From Oncomelania hupensis (taxonomy: Eukaryota; Mollusca; Gastropoda; Littorinimorpha; Pomatiopsidae), in the NCBI GenBank assembly GCA_036898135.1, contig CM072513.1, forward strand, positions 14,342,022-14,406,021: a stretch of 64,000 bases of DNA, read 5' to 3'. Below the pieces are notes generated by a model. The model did not search any database, was not told the DNA's origin, and saw only the letters and a list, made by a program, of their open reading frames with translations. Positions 57,517 through 64,000 of this stretch are shown in pieces. Position 1 is the first letter of the stretch. The number at the start of each line of letters is the position of its first letter. Position numbers and translations under genes: made by a program.

Positions 57517-57646
57517 CCAGAAATAAAGGGACTTGAATATGAAGAACGCCTGCGGGCACTGAGACTGCCGAGTTTGGTCTACATAAGATTCCGGGGAAAC
57601 ATGATAGAAGTATCCAAGTACTCGCATGAGCAATATAAAATATAGC

Positions 57647-58572
57647 AGGGATGTTGCTATGAAATTTTTTCTTCGGCGATTTGGCCGAAACAGCCGTGAA
57701 ACTTTCGGCTTTTTACAGAAAGTTTCGGCTCTCTCTTCCAAAACAGTCTCACAAGTGTTTTTGACTAGATTCACTACGTTAACGTGCACCCTCCACCTCC
57801 ATATATTAAAGGTGTTCTGTGGATGCATATCTTTGTAATAAAACATGATTTTAAGAGTAGAATAAGAACATTGAAAAGAAATGCTATTTTCTTAAATTTT
57901 AGACACACAAAAACAATAAATTTTGTTTTTAATGGGGGTGGCCTCGTGGCGCAGTGGATAAGTCGCCGGTTTCCTATGCCGAAGGTCGCGGGTTCGATTC
58001 CCGCAAAGGGGCGAACGTATGTGACTTAGGTACGAGACTTTTGAGGTCACCGAGGGTTTTCTCCGGGCACTCCGGTTTCCTCCCTCCCTTCAATAATGGT
58101 ACAGGACGCAGTCAATATAAAAATTTCAAAAATAAAAAATTCGATTTTCTTTCCGTCTTCTAATAGCGATCTCCCTGCCTTTACACCACCTGTTTGAGTG
58201 AGTGATGGATGTGTGTTTGGTGTGTGTGAGGGTGGATGAGACAGGTGAGCGTGTATGTTGGTATAGATCGCCGCGCTTTGAGCCTGAATGACTTGGGGAA
58301 AGGCGCGTATAGCATCCTGTATTATTATTATTATTATTAAAAAGTTTACACTGTCCCTTGACAGACCACAATACTGTCAGAGTTTCTGGGTTTAACCTTA
58401 GTAATTATCGAATCCTCACCTAAACTCAAGCGTACAGCACAGGAATATCGCAAAAATGGACAAAATTGAGCCGATTCACCCGTGAAAACTTCGGCTCGGC
58501 GAGCCGACATGACGGACAGTTTATCGGCTTTTTTATAAAAATTTCGGCTAAAAGCCGAAGATCCGACCGCTG
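57647..58572. mobile_element. Probable hAT-like MITE containing a SINE
   Basis: Starts CAGGGATGTTGCTATGAAAT and ends AGCCGAAGATCCGACCGCTG. Both ends carry TTCGGC/GCCGAA palindromic motifs repeated inward (CTTCGGCGATTTGGCCGAAA; GGCTCGGCGAGCC). The middle is occupied by the SINE at 57937-58340. Only ATAG is shared by the immediate flanks, so the call is tentative. Confidence 0.5.
57937..58340 (+). mobile_element. tRNA-derived SINE
   Basis: GGTGGCCTCGTGGCGCAGTG then GATAAG (A box), GGTTTCCTATGCC anticodon-arm region and GGGTTCGATTCCCGC (B box). A lineage-specific body and an ATT-repeat tail (TATTATTATTATTATTA) follow. Near-identical to 51760-52149, so the family is young. Confidence 0.9.
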
Positions 58573-58822
58573 ATAGCATCAGAACTAGGGGGCATACATT
58601 CAAGTTTCGGAAGCAATGTATTTATAAGTACTATAAGTATTTATATAACTTTAGTTATGTCACACAGAAAAGGAAATGTAAAACCCGTTGTTGTTGTTGT
58701 GGTTGTTTTGTTGTTGTTTTGTTCATGAAGGTCAGAAGTCATTTAAATAATTCTAGCAAAACATAAAAATATTCTCCAAAATCTAATCAGTGGGAGCTGG
58801 AAAGGCGCTATAACAAGAACGA

Positions 58823-58866
<44 letters not shown>

Positions 58867-59358
58867 ACCCAGTGGGGAAAATAGAATATAGACATGAACA
58901 ACTTCTCTTTTTTTTTTTTTTTAACAAAAGAAGATTTTGTAAATTTTTGGAATCTGCTAAAGATTGTTCCTGTTTCCCTTACTTTCATGTGGAATCTTTT
59001 TTAGCGTATAGCCCTCTATAACAACACCTGTCCTTAGCAACCCTGGGTTGCTGAGGACAGGGAAAGATGGACTACGCTGGTTAAACGATCATCTGTGTTG
59101 CCCCTACGACCTCCGAGTTACGGGATAGGATAGGATAACAACACCCCATCACCACCTCCAATCCCAAAATTCTGGAAGAGACACCGGTGACTGTTCGAAT
59201 GACGTCATTGTGCCGGCAAAAGCGTCACAGTGTGAATTTGACGCCAAGGTCCCAAAACTTCCTAAGTGACGTCAAACCCTGCCTGTGCTGGAACTGATTG
59301 CTGATTATTAGCAACAAAATGCGGGGATATTATCGTATAAAAAACTTAAGAACTTAAA
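58573..59358 (+). other. 5' flank of the myristoylated-type acidic protein gene
   Basis: Includes a GTT-rich run, (AAAT)n at 58828-58866, and an RTE 3' remnant at about 59035-59135. The 220 bp before the ATG (GACGTCATTGTG, GTGACGTCAAAC: CRE-like TGACGTCA cores) probably contain the promoter. Confidence 0.45.
59035..59135 (+). mobile_element. RTE 3'-terminal remnant
   Basis: GGGTTGCTGAGGACAGGGAA, TGGTTAAACGATCATCTGTG and the tail GGGATAGGATAGGATAAC; the same end as 3582-3763 and 55485-55766. Confidence 0.85.
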
Positions 59359-62300
59359 ATGGGTGGTCTGGTCTCTCGCCGCAAGAGATCCAAGGTTCGT
59401 AGCGTTTCGACGCAAGCAACAGAATGCATATCTGGTCGAGTGCTGCACGAGGTAACGGATGTTCTAGAGGCGCAAAAGTTGGCTGCCGTCACCGAAATGA
59501 CCATTGGTGATTGTCTGCAACAAACAAGCCCCGTAGCTCGCAAAGCCGACGGATTCACGATCACGAGGCGGGAGAGTGTTGAGAACAAGAAGCGAAGGGG
59601 ATTGTCCAAGGTTCTGAAAGCCAGGCCCAAGGTGGGTAAGAAGCTGCACACGCATGGCGTCGACTTTTCTACTCAATTCGACTTCCTGGCATTGCCAGGA
59701 CAAGTGTCGCCCACTTACCGCAGAAGCAGAGATAGCTCCAGCACAGAAAAAATGCACAGTCCACGCGTTATTAAAACCCTACGTCTCCAGACAAGCGCAC
59801 CCCTGGACTTACCTGTATCTTGTAATACAGACAAACAGGAGGCCAAGGCCGACGAAGCAGATCCCAAAAAGGCATTGACTGTTGCAGCTGCAGAAGATGA
59901 ACATGCAGGAGGAGGCACGTCTGCTTACTCCGAGGCAGTTCACGATGAGGCTGAGGACCAAGCAGATGAAAACTGCAATATTTTAAAAGAAGGCAGTCTT
60001 CTTGCAGAGCTTCGCAACAGGGAGGTCTATGGAGCTTGCTGTGATAGTGAAATTTCTACCATGGTGGCGCACATATCCGACCAAAATTCCTCAGTGCAGG
60101 GATCGTTAGTGGACCATGACAACGGCCAAGAAAAGCCACTTGAGAAGCAAAACTATCCAAAGCGAATTGCCCGAAGGCTGCAGTCAGAAGTTGACCCAGG
60201 GTTTAGGGTGTCTTTGGAGGAGATTCTCCAGAACAACATCCCTGTTCACCTGGAGCTGAAGGAAGTGGCTGCTGTCACGGCGTTGCAATACCCAAATCCA
60301 GGCATACTAGCAGATTACCCATCCAGAAGGGGCAGCAGAGAAGCAGTAGCAGGTGCCGCAAGTCAGCCTGACGAGATCGCCAGCACATCAGATTATTGTG
60401 GGGAGAGTAGTTCAAACCAAGAACCTGCTAAAGCAGCACAAGCAGAGCGAGATTTACTGAAGCAGGTGGACGAGGACTCTCAGAACGATGGCGAGGACCA
60501 AGAGGGAGTTGGAGAGGACGAGGAAATTGCAGAGGACACGTTGGATTGGAATGCTGATGACAGGACTCGATCTCCCTCGGATTCCAGGCCTAACAGTATC
60601 AGGTATCCATCAAATGCTTCACATTTTAGACAAGTACTTGAATAGATAAAGACAGCATCAAACAATTAAGCAGAACCATTTATACGTTTTCGTTGTTAAT
60701 TTTAATTCCACACATAAACGTTGGGTATGGTTGTTGGTTGATTAAGTCGGACTGGCTGTCCTGGGCACATAAGTACAACTCAGAATTGTTTTTCCGCATT
60801 TCGCATGCATTTCTAACACTGCAAGGGCTTGAACTAACTGTATCGAGTGTGTGTTGCATTAGTGTGTAATTATATAAATTATGTTCTGAGTATTACCATA
60901 ATCTTTTTCAGCAGCAGTTACGCTGAAAGTGAAGATCTCACCATAGATCCGATGGAATCGGCAGTCAACCAGCGACAGACCAGCCTAACAACGCTGAAAG
61001 ATGGGGACTTCGCAGGTGAAGCGTTTGATCTACCTGCATGCTCCACTTTCGTCCAAACAGCTAAATACGTGGCTGGGCAGTTCCTCCCACAAGATCCTGC
61101 AGAAATTCATATGTATGCCAATAACGAGGACTATGATTTAATGACCAACTCCTTTTACAAGGCTGAAGAAGTACACTCGTACGATATAGACGATTCCAAG
61201 TCGCCCTCACTGGCGGCAAAAGCACCATCGCCAGTAGTTAAACTTCAATCTCCAAAAGCAAATGCAACATCAGCAGCAGAAATTGACCTGATCAAAGCGC
61301 CATTAGTGATGCCTGAAGAGACAGAAATGTGCTTGTCATCTTCTAAGCCAACGTCAAGTGTCCTTCACACTCTACAGCTCCGTGATGTTTGTATTCAGAA
61401 ATCAGAAGATGATGACGAACATTTGTCTTGTACTTACACTGGTCCAACATATTTCTCTGGAGATAGTTTCATTTATCCCACGAAGTACAATAAGAAGATT
61501 CATGAAAGAGACATGCGGGATCAGAATTCACCGACGCAAGTCAGATCTGCTGATGCTGCGCAACAGACGTCGCCTGCACAGCAGGATAATAGCAAAGAAG
61601 CCAAATCAGCAAACAAAGCGGATGAACTAGCTCCATACACTATTGCTGAAACTGCTGAGGCTCATATGGGTGAAGTTCAAACCGAGAGAGCAAGCCAGAA
61701 AGTGTTGCTGAAGCTGGATAGCAAAGTGATGTGCTGTGCCACTCAGCACAAGTCTCTTTTGGCCATGCAGGAAACTCAGGCCATGACGCTGCTATTGCTA
61801 ACTGGAGCATTACCAGGGGAAGCTGACAGTGAGGGAGCGATAAGAGGAGCTGGAGATGCCCAAAACTTGGAGAATGCTGCCAGCATAGATGATAACCAAG
61901 AAGGGGAAATGGATGGGATCGCGTCAATGCTGCGTACCCAGTCCAAATCGTCGTGCCAACTGGAGCAACTCCAAGCAGCTGATCATTTTGAAAGCCTTTC
62001 TCGACTCTCTGAAGGCACATACACACATCCTGCTCATGCAGTATCGTCAGATGACAGCAGTGCTGCAGAGGTGCCTCAGTTGAAAAGCATACAGGAGGAA
62101 GGTGTCCCAAGCCATGGTGACACTGGACACATGGACAGTTCCCTTCAGCCAGGTGGTCATCAGGCTCCATGTGTGTTAGATGGTGGTTTCTCAGCATTTA
62201 TAGCAGCATCAGCAGCACTTCAAAAAGAAAGTGCTGAAGAAAGCTGTGTCGCAATACTTTCACACCCAGATGCCCCTCATTATGAAGGTGAGAGAAAACC

Positions 62301-63513
62301 GGATCATCCAGTAAAGAAAGGGGAAATAGAGAAAAGTTTATGTGATGCTAATGACAGCGCAGCTGAATATCCAGAATTTAGTTGTGAGGAAGAGAAAAAT
62401 CAAAAGCAAGAGAAAGATGTCTTGCAACTCAATCAGCCATTCAAGGCAGATCCACGAGATTTCATTCAAACAGAGGGCAACGCTGAGCAGTCTGAACTTA
62501 TCTGTGAAGAAGAGAAAGATCGAGATCAAGAAAAAGATATGCTGCATATCAGTGAGACCTCCACAGGTGTTTCTCAAAAGGGAGCTCAAACAGAGAACAC
62601 CAGCCAACCGGTTGGGATGGTTGAAGAAGACGGAGAGCATCAGAATACACTTCTGCCGTTCATGCAAATGTCCGTCCCAGCTTTTGAAGAAGAAACTCAG
62701 ACAGAAAGTATTCCATCGTCAACTGAATGTGCACAGTCCTCCACTGATTTGGCAGCAGCTTCAGTAGAAGAGATACCAGAGAAAAGCTCTTCATCAAACC
62801 TGGGTGCTGCAACATCAACATCGGAAGAAGACTGGGAAGTCATCCCACTGCGAAGGGTGCCTGCGCACACTGATCTGGGGGGCCTGGTGTCTGGTGGCTC
62901 ATACCCAGAACATCCGCACTTGTCAACCACTGATTTGAAGCAGTTGCCGAGTCTTTCTCAGGAAAGTGAAGGAGAAACTGCTGAGGAAAGTTCCAGTCTC
63001 ACAGCGCAGCCTTCTCACCAAGAACCAGAACAAGGTGCTCCACCTCTTGTCAGCTTTGCTATTGGAGATCCAGAAGCCAGCGAGTCGAAGGAAGATCAAC
63101 CAGCTGAAGATCCTATCTTGGAACAGCCTTTGCTTGACAGTGCCTTTGATTGCAAAACGGCCAGTGTTGCGTTTCTTACCTCCGAGGAGAAAATGGTCAA
63201 TGTTGGTTCTGTTCCTAAAGATAAAATGGTAAATGTTGGTTCACCTGTCTATGAAGAGAAAACGGCCAATTCAGAGAAAACTGTCAATTTTGAGGTCGGA
63301 ATCCCACCGGCACCACATGAAGAAGGCATTGGTGATTTGCCACCCCCAAAGTCGGAGCCCGTCACCACGGTGGCCTCAGGGGATGCAATGCAGGATGACA
63401 ATGCCAACAACTCACAGTCATCAGCCTTGCATGCAGCAGCTGCGTCTGCTTCTACCTCCAATACAGGAAAGAGGAAAAAGAAAAAGAGAGGAGGAAGAGG
63501 ACGACAGAAATAA
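59359..63513 (+). CDS. Large acidic low-complexity protein, two exons, 1281 aa
   Basis: Exon 1 is 59359-60602 (TATCAG|GTATCC). Exon 2 is 60912-63513 (TCTTTTTCAG|C). The phases match (2 to 1), giving 3846 bases including the stop. The protein starts MGGLVSRRKRSK: Gly2 and Ser6 fit an N-myristoylation signal, followed by a basic patch suited to membrane binding. The rest is Glu/Ser/Gln/Thr-rich and predicted disordered by composition, with internal repeats (EEEK.x.QEKD; QTE about four times; KMVNVGS twice) and a strongly basic end (KRKKKKRGGRGRQK). A TQT within EEETQTES could be a dynein light chain LC8 site. The layout is reminiscent of MARCKS/AKAP12-type membrane scaffolds, but no homologous domain is recognised and the function is unknown. 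Confidence 0.8.
60603..60911 (+). other. Intron of the acidic protein gene
   Basis: A 309-bp intron, GTATCC...TTTTTCAG. Read-through from exon 1 meets a stop at 60643, so unspliced transcripts would give a 428-residue protein. Confidence 0.7.
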
Positions 63514-64000
63514 CTTATACACCTCTTTATCTGGACTGCAAAGTTTTTAAAGCAAAGTCACACTGAAAAATCCTTTGCAGTGGTCAAATTGAAACACTTT
63601 AGATTAACATAACAACATCCTTGTTGTCTGGGACAATCTCAAGTGTGGCCGTACTCAATGTAAACATGCTCAGTCTGTGACAATCTCAAGTGTTGCAGTA
63701 ATCAGTATAAACATGTGCAGTGTGACTGGCCTATACATGGCGGGATGTTCGCTAGTTTGTCCATGAGAACTACTGCTCAGATTTTTATTTGTTCTGTAGC
63801 ATCAAAAAGTACAACATAGAAGTCAGATATTATATCTCCCAGTAGCGTGCTGATAGTTTGGAAAATAAAAATATTATCATAAGGAAAAACTGTAACGGTA
63901 ACATAAAATTTAGTTTTAATAATAATAATTATAATAAAATGCTTATTTAAACAGCGTGGTACAGTATATAGTAAATAGTTTTGAAGTTCATTACACTTAC
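63514..64000 (+). other. 3' UTR and flank of the acidic protein gene
   Basis: AT-rich, with a short imperfect duplication (GGGACAATCTCAAGTGTGGC / GTGACAATCTCAAGTGTTGC near 63630 and 63677). No other feature. Confidence 0.5.
63864..63869 (+). promoter_or_regulatory. Candidate polyadenylation signal AATAAA
   Basis: AATAAA about 350 bp after the stop at 63513, in the expected strand and distance; another AATAAA lies near 63935. Confidence 0.55.

Noticed and set aside
57937..58010. tRNA gene (A box, B box and anticodon-like arm)
   Set aside because: It is the head of a SINE: the acceptor stem does not close and the same head with body and tail recurs at 51760-52149.

Overview
This is a repeat-saturated animal nuclear genome window, most likely from a gastropod mollusc. 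The evidence is intron-containing genes with canonical splice sites, a receptor of the GRL101 type (C-type lectin + LDLa + leucine-rich repeats + 7TM) that is typical of molluscs, and a repeat mix of RTE and CR1/Rex1-like LINEs, Gmr1-like Gypsy, hAT-like elements, Tc1 and tRNA-derived SINEs. The species cannot be fixed from sequence alone. Nothing prokaryotic was seen.

Four host loci can be supported. (1) 1-1858, minus: the 5' part of a single-pass leucine-rich-repeat membrane protein that runs off the left edge. (2) 10215-23537, plus: a six-exon C2H2 zinc-finger gene (about 604 aa, 13 fingers). Its small upstream exons carry repeated Val-Lys-Thr-Glu (SUMO-consensus-like) motifs, and its introns are filled with transposons. 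(3) 47197-56966, minus: exons of a GRL101-like GPCR that carries an in-frame nonsense codon and a frameshift, so it is a probable pseudogene. (4) 59359-63513, plus: a two-exon gene for a 1281-aa acidic, low-complexity protein with an N-myristoylation-type start and a basic C-terminus.

The rest is layered mobile DNA. A Gypsy-type LTR element (25606-31162) has apparently identical 628-bp LTRs and a CATTG target duplication. It sits inside a 30-bp minisatellite, places integrase upstream of a reverse transcriptase remnant (Gmr1-type order), and has lost the catalytic RT/RNase H in frame. Solo LTRs of the same family lie at 6064-6691 and 33609-34453. An unclassified roughly 560-bp retroposon (called element A here, tail CAATCAAT...) recurs at least five times. 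A near-complete RTE LINE (35089-39107, minus), four or more RTE fragments, two CR1/Rex1-like LINEs, a Jockey/CR1-like LINE, a Tc1 DD34E element, a Mutator-like MITE with a 9-bp duplication, and several CAG...CTG elements with 6-bp duplications fill the remainder.

Nesting gives a relative chronology. The 3' part of the zinc-finger locus was duplicated (about 23.5-24.7 kb versus about 33.2-41.5 kb). The second copy was then broken by element A, which received an LTR element, which received another element A tail. It was also broken by an RTE, which received element A, and by an unidentified 1.9-kb insertion. The most distinctive observations are the RT-less but apparently recently mobile Gmr1-like element, the set of CAG...CTG transposons that all make 6-bp target duplications, and the VKTE-exon architecture of the zinc-finger gene.
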